Origin: Winogradskyella jejuensis
Lineage (GTDB): Bacteria; Bacteroidota; Bacteroidia; Flavobacteriales; Flavobacteriaceae
NCBI RefSeq assembly: GCF_900129745.1
Contig: NZ_FQWS01000002.1
Location: 186,001 to 250,000, forward strand
Reading direction: 5' to 3'
DNA length: 64,000 bases
Part shown: positions 14,284 through 23,417 of the stretch, in pieces
Layout: every line of letters begins with the position of its first letter
Position numbering within the stretch: position 1 is the stretch's first letter
Notes under the pieces: model-generated
Databases searched by the model: none
Told to the model about the DNA's origin: nothing
Seen by the model: the letters and a program-made list of their open reading frames with translations, nothing else
Translations under genes and position numbers: made by a program

Positions 14284-15861
14284 ATGAAAAATTATAAACT
14301 ACTAATATCATTATATTTAATGATATTTATGTTTAGTTGTGGAACTTATTTTAATCAGCCTGTTACTCAAGAGCGTGCTAGATTAGGTGAAGATACTAGA
14401 GTAAGTAAATTACTATCCTCATTACCAACTCCCCAACAACCAGTTGTTGTTGGAGTCTACAATTTTAGAGATCAAACAGGACAGTTTAAGCCTACAGAAA
14501 ATGGTAGTACTTTTAGTACTGCAGTTACTCAAGGATCCACAGCCATTTTATTAAAAGCACTTGAGGATTCAAATTGGTTTATAGCTACAGAGAGAGAAAA
14601 CTTAAACAACCTTCTTAATGAAAGACAAATTATAAAGTCTACTAGAGAAGAATATTCTAAGTTAAATGGTACTGCTCCTCAAAGATTAAGACCTTTGTTA
14701 TTTGCAGGAATTTTATTAGAGGGAGGAATTGTCTCCTACGATACTAATATTGTTACTGGAGGATTAGGAGCTAGATATTTTGGTATTGGCGGTTCCACAG
14801 AATATAGGCAAGATAGAGTTACTATTTATTTGAGAGCTGTATCTACATCTACGGGTGAGATTTTAAAAACTGTTTATGTGTCAAAAACAATTTTGTCTCA
14901 GTCTTTAGATGCAAGTTATTTTAGGTTTGTAAGCTTTCAGAGATTATTAGAAGCTGAAACTGGTTTTACCAGAAATGAACCTGTACAATTGGCAATTACT
15001 GAAGCTGTTGAAAAAGCGGTACATTCTTTAATTGTAGAGGGAATATCTGATGAATTATGGTTTGCTGAGGAAGGTGAAGATGAGTCTGTAAATCAGTTGC
15101 TTCAGGAATATTATGAGGAGAAAAGTTTATCTAAATCAACAAAGCTTTACGATAGACAGTATAGGGATCGAAGAGGTAAGTCTGCTATTAATCTTTCTGC
15201 AGGAACGTCTTTAATAGATGGAGATTTGCCAGATTCTAAACCTGAGATATTCGGACGCATTGGATACAAAAGATACCTTAATGATTACTTAAATATTAAT
15301 GCAACAATTAACCAGTTTAAATTGCGAAATGAAGGAAATTTGAATGAAGCTTTCACATCTCTAGATTTTAATGCGGAGTTTACAATATTACCTTATGATA
15401 ATCTTACTCCTTTTATTTATTCAGGTATGGGTGCTAATGGAAGAAATGACTTGGATGATATTGATTTAAAGTTTCAATATGGTGCTGGTCTCGAGTATTT
15501 AGTATCAGATCAAATTGGCATTAATTTATTTGCAGAACACAACGTAACTTTTAGCGATGAATTAGATGGTTTTGTCAGTGGAAAAAGAGATGACTACTAT
15601 TTTAGATTTGGTTTAGGTCTTAATTTTTATTTGTCTCCTCCAACTTATGAAAGAACTCAAAAAAGACGTTTAAGAAAACTAGAGGAGAAGGAGTTAAAAT
15701 TATTAAGAGATTCTAATAGAAGAAACCTAAAGAATACTAATAAGTTGGAATTTGAAAACACTAGTATATCAAAAAAACAAGCTAGAAGAAAATTAAGAGA
15801 GTTAAGAAGGGCTAATAAGAAAGCCAAAAAAGACAATCCTAATAATGGTGATACCAACTAA
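14284..15861 (+). CDS. csgG: CsgG curli secretion channel with C-terminal barrel-like extension
   Basis: This is a 525-residue outer-membrane lipoprotein. The lipobox FMFSC gives Cys19 as the lipidated residue. Residues 20-265 match CsgG: VVGVYNFRDQTGQFKP, TERENLNNLLNERQI, LLFAGILLEGGIVSYDTN and the transmembrane region GGLGARYFGIGGSTEYRQD. E. coli CsgG ends at 277 residues. Here about 165 more residues (301-465) alternate polar and hydrophobic positions like outer-membrane strands and end in YYFRFGLGLNFYL, resembling a small porin-like barrel. A strongly basic tail (466-525) closes the protein. CsgG forms the nonameric pore through which curlin leaves. The start ATG is preceded by no alternative. 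Confidence 0.92.
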   Translation: MKNYKLLISLYLMIFMFSCGTYFNQPVTQERARLGEDTRVSKLLSSLPTPQQPVVVGVYNFRDQTGQFKPTENGSTFSTAVTQGSTAILLKALEDSNWFIATERENLNNLLNERQIIKSTREEYSKLNGTAPQRLRPLLFAGILLEGGIVSYDTNIVTGGLGARYFGIGGSTEYRQDRVTIYLRAVSTSTGEILKTVYVSKTILSQSLDASYFRFVSFQRLLEAETGFTRNEPVQLAITEAVEKAVHSLIVEGISDELWFAEEGEDESVNQLLQEYYEEKSLSKSTKLYDRQYRDRRGKSAINLSAGTSLIDGDLPDSKPEIFGRIGYKRYLNDYLNINATINQFKLRNEGNLNEAFTSLDFNAEFTILPYDNLTPFIYSGMGANGRNDLDDIDLKFQYGAGLEYLVSDQIGINLFAEHNVTFSDELDGFVSGKRDDYYFRFGLGLNFYLSPPTYERTQKRRLRKLEEKELKLLRDSNRRNLKNTNKLEFENTSISKKQARRKLRELRRANKKAKKDNPNNGDTN

Positions 15862-15871
15862 TACTGAGAGA

Positions 15872-17371
15872 ATGAATCAATACATAAAATATATAATTGT
15901 AATGGGCTTGACTACAATTCTTTTAGGTTGTAGTGAAGATCCAATAGAAAATTTTGATAAAGGTACTCTAACGGGTATTGCTGTAATATCTGGCAGCAAC
16001 CTACCTTTAGAGAATGTTAAAATATCTACTAATCCTGGCTTTAGTACTGTATTTACGGATGAAAATGGAGAATTTATTATTGAAGAAATTCCTGTAGAAC
16101 AATACTCTGTGCAAGCAGAATTAGAAGGCTATCTTACTGCTTTTGAAGGCGTAGAGGTAACTACTGGAGCGACTGTGAACGTGGTTTTTGAAATGGATGT
16201 TGAAACGGCAAATAATAGACCTCCAACAACTCCCGTGCTTGTGACGCCTACCGATAATGCAATTGATATTCCATTAGATACACAATTAGTTTGGACAGGT
16301 AGTGACCCAGACGAAGATGATATTACTTACAGTATCGAATTGAGAAATAATTTTGATGATGAGGTTTTAAGTTTTTCCACAGTTAATGATACTATGGTAG
16401 ATATTACGGGATTGAGATTTGGACTAAAATATTTCTGGCAGGTTGGTGCAAAAGACACTGTAAACGAAGACGTGATTCAAAGTGAGGTTAGTGTTTTTGA
16501 GACGATTATTGCTCCAGAAAATAGACATGTTTTTGTAAGAAAGGATGGTGGTAATAATGTTATTTTTTCCACTGATACTGAGGGTAATGTTCTCCAATTA
16601 ACATCTTCAACTATAAACAGTTATAGACCAAGACAGAATCCCGTTGCAGATAAGATAGCATACTTGTCTAATAACGGTTCAGAAACACACATATTTACTA
16701 TGGACTTTGACGGTTCTAATAAGCAGCAAATAACATCTTTAGTAGCAGTTAATGGGTTTGATTTAGAGGAGATAGATATCGTATGGACACAGAATGGTGG
16801 TAGAATACTATACCCTAATTTTGACAGTTTGTACTCTATTAATGTCGATGGTACAGGTCTTCAAGAGGTGTATCAAACCACAGATGGAAGCCTAATCACA
16901 GAAGTTTCTATTAGTGCTGACGAAAGTTTAACGGCTATTAAAACCAACGATGTTAGCGGTTACAATGTATCAATTTTCACTATTGATAATTCAGGTGTTG
17001 TAATAGATGATATTTTATCTGGTGTCAATGGGGCAGCAGGAGGATTAGATATATCAGTAGATAACCAGTCAGTATTATATTGGTACGATGTGTCTGGTTT
17101 TGAAAGTGCTAACTACAGACAATTAGATTCTAGAATTTTTCTTTACAACAGGATAACTATGATTACTGATGATTTATCTGATTCTAAAATAGCTGGAACA
17201 AATGATTTTGACTGCCGCTTTACACCTAATGAAGCAGAAATCATATTTACCAACACGTCTAATGACGGAGTTTCTCAGCATAATATTTTAATCACAGATA
17301 CGAATCCTCTGGATGTTGGTGTTGATAGAGAATTATTTTTAGAAAATGCTCAAATGCCAGACTTTGAATAA
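15872..17371 (+). CDS. Curli-locus lipoprotein: regulatory-like, FN3-like and TolB-like domains
   Basis: This 499-residue lipoprotein begins MNQYIKYIIVMGLTTILLGC, with Cys20 as the lipidation site. Residues about 30-108 form a carboxypeptidase-regulatory-like domain (VFTDENGEFIIEEIPVEQY), about 115-212 an FN3-like domain (PPTTPVLVTPTDNAIDIPLD), and about 215-495 a TolB-like beta-propeller (ENRHVFVRKDGGNN, IFTMDFDGSNKQQITSL). A longer frame from 15845 would overlap csgG and spoil the signal, so 15872 is chosen. It is the last gene before the operon terminator. A surface-anchored adaptor between curli and the cell envelope is possible, but the function is not known. Confidence 0.82.
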   Translation: MNQYIKYIIVMGLTTILLGCSEDPIENFDKGTLTGIAVISGSNLPLENVKISTNPGFSTVFTDENGEFIIEEIPVEQYSVQAELEGYLTAFEGVEVTTGATVNVVFEMDVETANNRPPTTPVLVTPTDNAIDIPLDTQLVWTGSDPDEDDITYSIELRNNFDDEVLSFSTVNDTMVDITGLRFGLKYFWQVGAKDTVNEDVIQSEVSVFETIIAPENRHVFVRKDGGNNVIFSTDTEGNVLQLTSSTINSYRPRQNPVADKIAYLSNNGSETHIFTMDFDGSNKQQITSLVAVNGFDLEEIDIVWTQNGGRILYPNFDSLYSINVDGTGLQEVYQTTDGSLITEVSISADESLTAIKTNDVSGYNVSIFTIDNSGVVIDDILSGVNGAAGGLDISVDNQSVLYWYDVSGFESANYRQLDSRIFLYNRITMITDDLSDSKIAGTNDFDCRFTPNEAEIIFTNTSNDGVSQHNILITDTNPLDVGVDRELFLENAQMPDFE

Positions 17372-17387
17372 ATAATATATACTACAT

Positions 17388-17419
17388 AAAAAAGCATTCA
17401 AATTTTGAATGCTTTTTTT
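17388..17419 (+). terminator. Terminator closing the curli operon
   Basis: AAAAAAGCATTCA pairs with TTGAATGC (17403-17412 region) around AATT and is followed by seven T. No comparable terminator lies between csgB and this point. Confidence 0.85.
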
Positions 17420-17451
17420 GTTTCTATTTTAGAAATAGCCATTTATTAAAT

Positions 17452-17459
17452 TATTTTTG
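17452..17459 (+). promoter_or_regulatory. -7 promoter element of purM
   Basis: TATTTTTG matches TAnnTTTG, 18 bases upstream of the purM ATG. Confidence 0.5.
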
Positions 17460-17477
17460 TGACATATTCTATATGCA

Positions 17478-18656
17478 ATGAGTCAAGATATAAGTAAAAG
17501 ATATGCGCAGCGTGGTGTTTCAGCATCAAAAGAAGATGTGCATAACGCAATTAAAAATATTGATAAGGGTTTATTTCCCAAAGCATTCTGCAAAATAGTT
17601 CCTGATTATTTGACTAACGATGATGACTATTGTTTGATTATGCATGCTGACGGGGCGGGAACTAAGTCGTCTTTGGCTTACATGTATTGGAAAGAAACCG
17701 GAGATGTTTCAGTGTGGAAAGGCATTGCACAAGATGCGCTTATTATGAACATTGACGATTTGTTATGCGTAGGAGCTACAGATAATATTATGTTGTCTTC
17801 TACCATTGGGAGAAACAAGAATTTGATTCCAGGCGAAGTAATTTCAGCAATTATAAACGGAACAGAAGAGCTTATAGAGGATTTAAAATCACACGGCGTG
17901 ACAATCCATTCTACTGGAGGCGAAACTGCCGATGTCGGTGATTTAGTGCGTACAATAATTGTAGATTCTACTGTTACTGCGCGCATAAAACGAAGTGAAG
18001 TTATAGACAATGCTAACATAAAGGCTGGAGACGTTATTGTGGGATTAGCTTCGTTTGGTCAAGCAACTTACGAAACTGAGTACAACGGTGGCATGGGAAG
18101 CAACGGATTGACTTCTGCTAGGCACGATGTTTTTCATAAGTATTTAACTAAAAAATTCCCTGAAAGTTTTGATGCTGCAGTACCTGAAGAACTCGTCTAT
18201 TCTGGTCAAACGAGATTAACAGATACAGTCGAAAATTCACCTATAGATGCTGGTAAATTAGTATTATCACCAACAAGAACATATGCGCCAATTATTAAAG
18301 CTGTTTTAGATAAATACAACAGCAAAGATGTGCATGGTATGGTACATTGCAGTGGAGGAGCCCAAACAAAGATTCTTCATTTTATAAATAATTTACATAT
18401 CGTTAAAGACAATATGTTCTCTATTCCGCCATTATTTAAGCTGATTCAAGAGCAATCCAAAACTGATTGGAAAGAAATGTATCAAGTGTTTAACTGTGGT
18501 CACCGTATGGAATTATATGTTAATCCAGAAATTGCTGAAGATATTATTTCGATTTCAAAATCATTTAATGTAGATGCGCAAATCGTAGGAAGAGTAGCGG
18601 CTTCGGACAAAAAGAGATTAACAATTAAGAGCGATTACGGTATTTTTGAGTATTAA
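17478..18656 (+). CDS. purM: Phosphoribosylformylglycinamidine cyclo-ligase (AIR synthase)
   Basis: This 392-residue cytoplasmic enzyme makes aminoimidazole ribonucleotide from FGAM with ATP, the fifth step of purine synthesis. The N-terminal segment SKRYAQRGVSASKEDVHNAI and the glycine/acid-rich DGAGTKSSLAYMYW near residue 59 are typical. ALIMNIDDLLCVGA, STGGETADVGDLVRTIIVD and VGLASFGQATYETEYNGGMG follow in the expected order for the PurM fold. The Bacteroidota form is somewhat longer than the 345-residue E. coli enzyme, as here. No other purine gene is adjacent. The gene converges on an ABC gene with only six bases between stops and no terminator visible. Confidence 0.9.
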   Translation: MSQDISKRYAQRGVSASKEDVHNAIKNIDKGLFPKAFCKIVPDYLTNDDDYCLIMHADGAGTKSSLAYMYWKETGDVSVWKGIAQDALIMNIDDLLCVGATDNIMLSSTIGRNKNLIPGEVISAIINGTEELIEDLKSHGVTIHSTGGETADVGDLVRTIIVDSTVTARIKRSEVIDNANIKAGDVIVGLASFGQATYETEYNGGMGSNGLTSARHDVFHKYLTKKFPESFDAAVPEELVYSGQTRLTDTVENSPIDAGKLVLSPTRTYAPIIKAVLDKYNSKDVHGMVHCSGGAQTKILHFINNLHIVKDNMFSIPPLFKLIQEQSKTDWKEMYQVFNCGHRMELYVNPEIAEDIISISKSFNVDAQIVGRVAASDKKRLTIKSDYGIFEY

Positions 18657-18662
18657 TATTCC

Positions 18663-19328
18663 CTAATTAGGAAATTGCCTTTCATTCAAATACCCATAAT
18701 CTTCCAACTCACTAAGTTTTTTAATAAGCTTAGTTGTACCATTTTTTAATAGGTAAATGTCATCTGCCATATCGATGACGTCTTCATATCTATGGTCAGT
18801 AAGAATAACTATTTTGTTTTTCTTAGTTTCAGTTATCAATGCCTTTATACGTTCTATAATTATCGGTGCAATGCCATTAAAAGGTTCGTCGAGGAAAACA
18901 ATTTCACTTTTACTCTTCAGAATAATATAAATTTCTACACAACGTCTTTCACCACCAGATAGCTGGCTGAATTTTTGCATCTTATATGGTGCAAATTCTT
19001 CAAAATCTTTGATGAATATATCCCAATTAACTTCAAATAAATCAAATAGTTTGTGGAGTTTAAAATGGTTTGGTATAAAGTTGTATTGCGGTAAATATTT
19101 TACCAATTTTGTGAGGTACAAAGGTTTTAGAATAGGGATATTGTCAATTCTAATAAACTTGTATTTTGGTTTCAGATTTCCGAAAGCAATATCTAGCAAA
19201 CTCGATTTTCCACAGCCGTTGCTGCCCAAAATGCCAGTGACTCTTCCAGTTTCAGCTTTTAGGTAAATACCGTTTAAAATACGTTTGTTTTTAAAGTAAA
19301 GTTCTACATTGTCTAATTCAAATATCAT
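18663..19328 (-). CDS. ABC transporter ATP-binding protein
   Basis: This 221-residue ATPase has all ABC motifs: Walker A GSNGCGKSS at 35-43, signature LSGGE at 123-127, Walker B FLDEP at 145-149 and a switch His179 in LTDHRYEDV. Its length is that of a single-domain ATPase without extensions. The gene follows a 95-residue membrane protein gene by seven bases, and no full-size permease or substrate-binding protein is nearby. The transported substrate cannot be told. The Q-loop lies near YLPQYNF (79-84). The pair may be a very small exporter or a non-transport ABC system. Confidence 0.92.
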   Translation of the reverse strand: MIFELDNVELYFKNKRILNGIYLKAETGRVTGILGSNGCGKSSLLDIAFGNLKPKYKFIRIDNIPILKPLYLTKLVKYLPQYNFIPNHFKLHKLFDLFEVNWDIFIKDFEEFAPYKMQKFSQLSGGERRCVEIYIILKSKSEIVFLDEPFNGIAPIIIERIKALITETKKNKIVILTDHRYEDVIDMADDIYLLKNGTTKLIKKLSELEDYGYLNERQFPN

Positions 19329-19335
19329 TTTGTTT

Positions 19336-19623
19336 TTATGTGAATTCCTTAAAAATAGTAAGGAATATGATGGTTAACACACTGTCTATTAAAAAAAGTA
19401 TCGAGAATAGCTTCACAGGAGATATTCCCAAATTTTTATAGAATGTTAATTTTCGTCGCTGCGAAGTTTCATGTACATAATACCACGCAAAAACCGTTAA
19501 AAATAATTTGGTAATGAGTGCTGGCGCTAAATGAGGGTTAAAAAAACCTATTATGGCGTTAATCACAAATGACCAAACTACAAACGGTTTGTAAAATGCA
19601 AGTATAGCTAGGAGACGATGCAT
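19336..19623 (-). CDS. Small membrane protein paired with an ABC ATPase
   Basis: This 95-residue hydrophobic protein has three probable membrane segments (about 12-28, 33-50, 74-92), separated by basic loops such as SQRRKLTFYKNLG. I do not recognise a named family. The middle segment has HLAPALITKLFLTVFAWYY, and the loop ETSQRRKLTFYKNLGISPVK could be the coupling helix towards the ATPase encoded seven bases downstream. The likely role is the membrane partner of that ATPase. It is far shorter than any usual permease, so a homo-oligomer would be needed. The start ATG at 19621-19623 is the only sensible one. Confidence 0.7.
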   Translation of the reverse strand: MHRLLAILAFYKPFVVWSFVINAIIGFFNPHLAPALITKLFLTVFAWYYVHETSQRRKLTFYKNLGISPVKLFSILFLIDSVLTIIFLTIFKEFT

Positions 19624-19738
19624 ATACTCTTGTTAACGCAGTTTACGATTAAATATTTTTGCTTGTTAATATGTCCTCATGAAACTCTAAGCAAAATTGA
19701 ATAATTATCGTATTTTTACCCTCAATTTTTGATGATAG

Positions 19739-20815
19739 ATGTTAGAAAAAATTCAAATAGTTAAGCAACGTTTCGATGAGGTAAATGACCTTATAATACA
19801 ACCCGATATTATATCGGACCAGAAACGTTATGTGCAACTTAATAAAGAATACAAAGACCTTAAAAAGATTGTAGACAAAGGCGAAGTTTACAAAGAATTG
19901 CTTGATAATATTGCAGAAGCTAAAGAGATTATCGCAGATGGGTCCGATGCCGAAATGGTAGAAATGGCCAAGATGCAATTAGACGAAGCCAAAGAAGGTC
20001 TACCAGCTTTAGAAGAAGAAATTCGTTTCCTTCTAATACCTAAAGACCCAGATGATGCTAAAAATGTTGTAGTCGAAGTAAGAGCAGGAACCGGTGGAGA
20101 TGAAGCAAGTATATTTGCTGGTGATTTATACAGGATGTACTCTAAGTATTGTAGCGATAAAGGTTGGAAGGTCGATGTCGTAAGTACAAGTGAAGGAACT
20201 TCGGGTGGTTTTAAAGAAATAATTTTTGAAGTCTCAGGTGAAGATGTTTACGGTACTTTAAAGTTCGAAGCAGGCGTACACCGTGTGCAGCGTGTACCTC
20301 AGACCGAAACTCAAGGGCGTGTGCATACTAGTGCTGCTACCGTTATGGTATTGCCAGAAGCCGAAGAATTTGATGTAGAGTTAGACATGACGGAGGTACG
20401 TATCGAGCGAACAACATCAACAGGTCCTGGAGGTCAGTCGGTAAACACAACCTATTCGGCAATTAAATTACATCACGAACCAACAGGTATGATTGTAAGT
20501 TGCCAAGACCAAAAATCGTCGCACAAAAACCTTGAAAAAGCTTTAAAAGTGTTACGCTCACGTTTATACGAACTGGAGTTAGCCAAGAAACAAGCTGCCG
20601 ATTCTGAGAAACGTAAAAGTATGGTAAGCTCTGGAGATCGTAGTGCAAAGATTAGAACCTACAATTATCCACAAGGTCGTGTTACAGATCACAGAATAGG
20701 ATTAACACTTTACGATTTACAGAATATCATCAATGGTGATATCCAAAAAATAATAGACGAATTAATGTTGGCTGAAAATACCGAGTTATTAAAAGCTAAC
20801 GACGATGTAATTTAA
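19739..20815 (+). CDS. prfA: Peptide chain release factor 1
   Basis: This 358-residue release factor ends translation at UAA and UAG. The catalytic GGQ lies at 231-233 in [11 protein letters not shown], where Gln is the methylated residue. The codon-recognition PxT motif appears as [15 protein letters not shown], with Gln as the middle residue where E. coli has Ala. The N-terminal coiled domain (about 1-100) and length match RF1 and not RF2, which also carries a frameshift site that is absent here. The gene is monocistronic with a terminator between it and pyrF. Confidence 0.96.
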   Translation: MLEKIQIVKQRFDEVNDLIIQPDIISDQKRYVQLNKEYKDLKKIVDKGEVYKELLDNIAEAKEIIADGSDAEMVEMAKMQLDEAKEGLPALEEEIRFLLIPKDPDDAKNVVVEVRAGTGGDEASIFAGDLYRMYSKYCSDKGWKVDVVSTSEGTSGGFKEIIFEVSGEDVYGTLKFEAGVHRVQRVPQTETQGRVHTSAATVMVLPEAEEFDVELDMTEVRIERTTSTGPGGQSVNTTYSAIKLHHEPTGMIVSCQDQKSSHKNLEKALKVLRSRLYELELAKKQAADSEKRKSMVSSGDRSAKIRTYNYPQGRVTDHRIGLTLYDLQNIINGDIQKIIDELMLAENTELLKANDDVI

Positions 20816-20820
20816 ATACT

Positions 20821-20845
20821 AAGCCTCTTTGTGAGGCTTTTTTTA
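20821..20845 (+). terminator. Terminator of prfA
   Basis: AAGCCTC at 20821-20827 pairs with GAGGCTT at 20833-20839 around five bases, then a T run. The pyrF ATG follows five bases after the T run. Confidence 0.8.
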
Positions 20846-20849
20846 TAAA

Positions 20850-21665
20850 ATGACAACACAACAACTCGTAACTCAAATCAAAAAAAAGCAATCTTTTCTC
20901 TGTATAGGATTGGATGTCGATTTAGATAAAATACCTAAGCATTTATTAGAAACTGAAGACCCAATTTTTGCATTTAATAAAGCCGTTATAGATGCCACCC
21001 ATCACTTATGTGTAGCCTACAAACCTAATACGGCGTTTTATGAAGCTTACGGTATCAAAGGTTGGCAAGCATTAGAAAAGACAATTAAATATCTTAACCA
21101 GAATCACCCTGAAATATACACCATTGCAGATGCCAAACGTGGTGATATTGGTAATACAAGTAGTATGTATGCCAAAGCATTTTTCGATGATTTAGGGTTT
21201 GATAGTGTAACTGTTGCGCCTTACATGGGTAAGGATTCTGTAGAGCCTTTTTTAGATTTTAAGGATAAGCATACAATTCTTTTAGCTTTGACGTCTAACA
21301 AAGGCGCTTTCGATTTTCAGACTAAGACCGTTGATGGGAAAGAACTATACAAACAAGTTTTAGAGACATCAAAAACTTGGGAAAACTCTCAAAATTTGAT
21401 GTATGTTGTTGGTGCTACGAAGGCTGAATATTTAGCTGAGATACGACAGATTATTCCTAATAGTTTTTTGTTAGTTCCTGGCGTTGGAGCTCAAGGCGGA
21501 AACTTACAAGATGTCTGTAAATATGGAATGACTGACGATATAGGATTACTAATTAACTCTTCTAGAGGAATTATTTACGCTTCTAAAAACGAGGATTTTG
21601 CTGAAGCAGCTGCAAAGAAAGCATCGGCTCTACAATCTGAAATGAAAGCGATACTTGCTAAGTAA
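20850..21665 (+). CDS. pyrF: Orotidine 5'-phosphate decarboxylase
   Basis: This 271-residue enzyme decarboxylates OMP to UMP, the last step of de novo pyrimidine synthesis. The catalytic motif [10 protein letters not shown] lies at 94-103, with the Asp-Lys pairs of the family, and [10 protein letters not shown] marks the phosphate-binding C-terminal part. The length and motif spacing belong to the longer type 2 group, not the 230-residue type 1. The gene begins right after the prfA terminator and is followed nine bases later by a metal-receptor-type gene, with which it is probably cotranscribed. Confidence 0.95.
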   Translation: MTTQQLVTQIKKKQSFLCIGLDVDLDKIPKHLLETEDPIFAFNKAVIDATHHLCVAYKPNTAFYEAYGIKGWQALEKTIKYLNQNHPEIYTIADAKRGDIGNTSSMYAKAFFDDLGFDSVTVAPYMGKDSVEPFLDFKDKHTILLALTSNKGAFDFQTKTVDGKELYKQVLETSKTWENSQNLMYVVGATKAEYLAEIRQIIPNSFLLVPGVGAQGGNLQDVCKYGMTDDIGLLINSSRGIIYASKNEDFAEAAAKKASALQSEMKAILAK

Positions 21666-21673
21666 ATATTCTG

Positions 21674-22450
21674 ATGATATTTACGGATCAACTCAATAGA
21701 CAAATTAGTTTAAAAGAAACGCCAAAGCGTATCGTTTCTCTAGTGCCTTCTCAAACCGAATTATTAGTTGATTTAGGTTTAAGAGATGCTATTGTTGGTG
21801 TTACGAAATTCTGTATTCATCCTCCAGATTTACGAAAAGAAAAGACGATTGTAGGTGGTACAAAAAATATTAATCTTGAAAAGATTAAAGCGCTTCAACC
21901 AGATATAATTCTTTGTAATAAAGAAGAAAATAGCCTCGAAATAGTTGAAAGTCTCGAAGGAATTGCTCCCTTACATATTAGTGATATTTATAACTTGGAT
22001 AACGCTTTTGAGTTGTTTAAAATGTATGGTCATATCTTTCAGGTTGAAGAAAAAGCGACTTTACTCATTTCGAATATAAAAGAAGAGCGAGAGCGTTTTC
22101 AAAATAAAATTGTAAATCAACCAAAGCGAAAAGCTGCATATTTTATTTGGCGTAATCCATGGATGATTTCAGCATCAAATACTTTTATTGATGCTATGCT
22201 CAAAGAAGCTAATTTTAGTAATGTATTTAGTTCTGAATCCCGATATGCAGAAATAGGCCTAAACCATCCTGAGTTAAATGAGGCAGATGTTATCATGCTC
22301 TCTAGTGAGCCTTATCCTTTCAAAAATAAGCATATTGAAGAGTTAAAAACTATATTTCCAGAGAAGCATATTCAATTAGTTGATGGAGAACTCTTTTCTT
22401 GGTATGGAAGTCGACTTAGATGGTCATTTCAATATTTTAGTCAGTTATAG
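21674..22450 (+). CDS. Helical-backbone metal receptor (BtuF-like) without signal peptide
   Basis: This 258-residue protein has the periplasmic-binding-protein fold of the helical backbone metal receptor group: KRIVSLVPSQTELLVDLGL, then VGVTKFCIHPP, LEKIKALQPDIILCNKEENS and AYFIWRNPWMIS. Relatives bind vitamin B12 or iron chelates for ABC import. Here the N-terminus, MIFTDQLNRQISLKETPKRI, has no signal peptide or lipobox. The protein may therefore act in the cytoplasm or belong to a variant group. It lies nine bases after pyrF. No B12 transporter gene is near, although the window encodes a B12-dependent enzyme (icmF) 5 kb away. Ligand unknown. Confidence 0.82.
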   Translation: MIFTDQLNRQISLKETPKRIVSLVPSQTELLVDLGLRDAIVGVTKFCIHPPDLRKEKTIVGGTKNINLEKIKALQPDIILCNKEENSLEIVESLEGIAPLHISDIYNLDNAFELFKMYGHIFQVEEKATLLISNIKEERERFQNKIVNQPKRKAAYFIWRNPWMISASNTFIDAMLKEANFSNVFSSESRYAEIGLNHPELNEADVIMLSSEPYPFKNKHIEELKTIFPEKHIQLVDGELFSWYGSRLRWSFQYFSQL

Positions 22451-22620
22451 AAAAGAAAAAAGCCGATACTGGCATACCGACTTATTCAACTAACTGACAT
22501 AATGTGAAATCTAACTAATCTTCTACGTTATAATTTATATAGTTTCGATTATTCGAATGTTATGTTAATATTAGGAGATAATTAAATGTCCTTTAATAAC
22601 TTTAAGAAAACTAAATCAAC

Positions 22621-23136
22621 ATGAAATCATATATTACACTTCTACTTTTCGTTGCTTTTACAATTCAATTAAACGCTCAAAGCACTAATTGCGCTTGTTG
22701 TACAGAGAAGCATGCTGAGTTTTCCTTTTGGGAAGGTGAGTGGGAAGTCACTTTACCTAACGGGAATAAAGCTGGGACAAATCAGTTAAAATTAATTCAA
22801 AACAAATGTGTACTCCAAGAGAATTGGACGAGTGCTTCCCCAGGTTATACAGGAACGAGCCATAGTTTTTATAACGGAACGAAGAAACAATGGGAACAGG
22901 TTTGGATAGACAATCAAGGTGTAAGCTTGCATCTTAAGGGTAATAAAGAAGGGAATCAAATGATTTTAAAGACTGATGAAGCTGTAAATAATGATGGTGA
23001 TTCATTTATAAATCGTGTCATATGGACAAATAATGAAGATGGTACAGTCAGACAATTATGGGAAGTTATTACACAGACTAAGCAAGGCGAAAAAGTTGTG
23101 ACTGCCTTTGATGGATTGTATAAAAGAAAGGATTAA
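22621..23136 (+). CDS. Secreted lipocalin-like protein (DUF1579-like)
   Basis: This 171-residue exported protein has a signal peptide ending near IQLNAQS. The mature part is all-beta with HAEFSFWEGEWEVTLPNG, KLIQNKCVLQENWTS, SFYNGTKKQWEQVWIDNQG and ending AFDGLYKRKD; this pattern of a small barrel with FWxGxW is that of DUF1579-like or lipocalin-like proteins. A CACC motif follows the signal peptide (STNCACCTEKH). The function is unknown. The gene is alone; the small gene after it points the opposite way. Confidence 0.65.
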   Translation: MKSYITLLLFVAFTIQLNAQSTNCACCTEKHAEFSFWEGEWEVTLPNGNKAGTNQLKLIQNKCVLQENWTSASPGYTGTSHSFYNGTKKQWEQVWIDNQGVSLHLKGNKEGNQMILKTDEAVNNDGDSFINRVIWTNNEDGTVRQLWEVITQTKQGEKVVTAFDGLYKRKD

Positions 23137-23139
23137 AAA

Positions 23140-23337
23140 TTAAGATGATAAAGAAGAATAATCGCGCTCTAGAAATTTTAATTTGTTTATGCGATGGAGC
23201 AATTGCATGGCACGATATTCAGCAATATCACTTAGCTCATGGTCAGTTTGTCTAAAGTTATATGCATCTTCAACCAACTGCAAGTAGAGTTCTTTCAGTT
23301 TTTGTTTCTTTTTTGAGATTTTTGATGATGCCAACAC
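23140..23337 (-). CDS. Small charged helical protein, 65 residues
   Basis: This 65-residue protein is rich in Lys, Glu and Leu and looks like two helices (about 8-30 and 36-57). It resembles in pattern the small flavobacterial Lacal_2735-type proteins, which also have KLxxxYxxLxxxA followed by SD, but the match is from memory and weak. The start seems to be GTG at 23335-23337, since there is no upstream ATG. It ends four bases from the convergent lipocalin-like gene. Function unknown. Confidence 0.55.
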   Translation of the reverse strand: MLASSKISKKKQKLKELYLQLVEDAYNFRQTDHELSDIAEYRAMQLLHRINKLKFLERDYSSLSS

Positions 23338-23417
23338 GACAACTAGGAGTATAAAGATTAACTAATTTTACTTTAAATATAGTTAATTTATTACAAGACA
23401 GAAAGTTAAAATTTAAA

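Noticed and set aside
15845..15871. Longer N-terminus of the curli-locus lipoprotein
   Set aside because: It would overlap csgG and put nine polar residues before the signal peptide; the ATG at 15872 gives a clean lipoprotein signal.
22451..22500. Terminator after the BtuF-like gene
   Set aside because: AAGCCGATACTGG and CATACCGACTT look complementary but several central pairs fail, and no T run follows.
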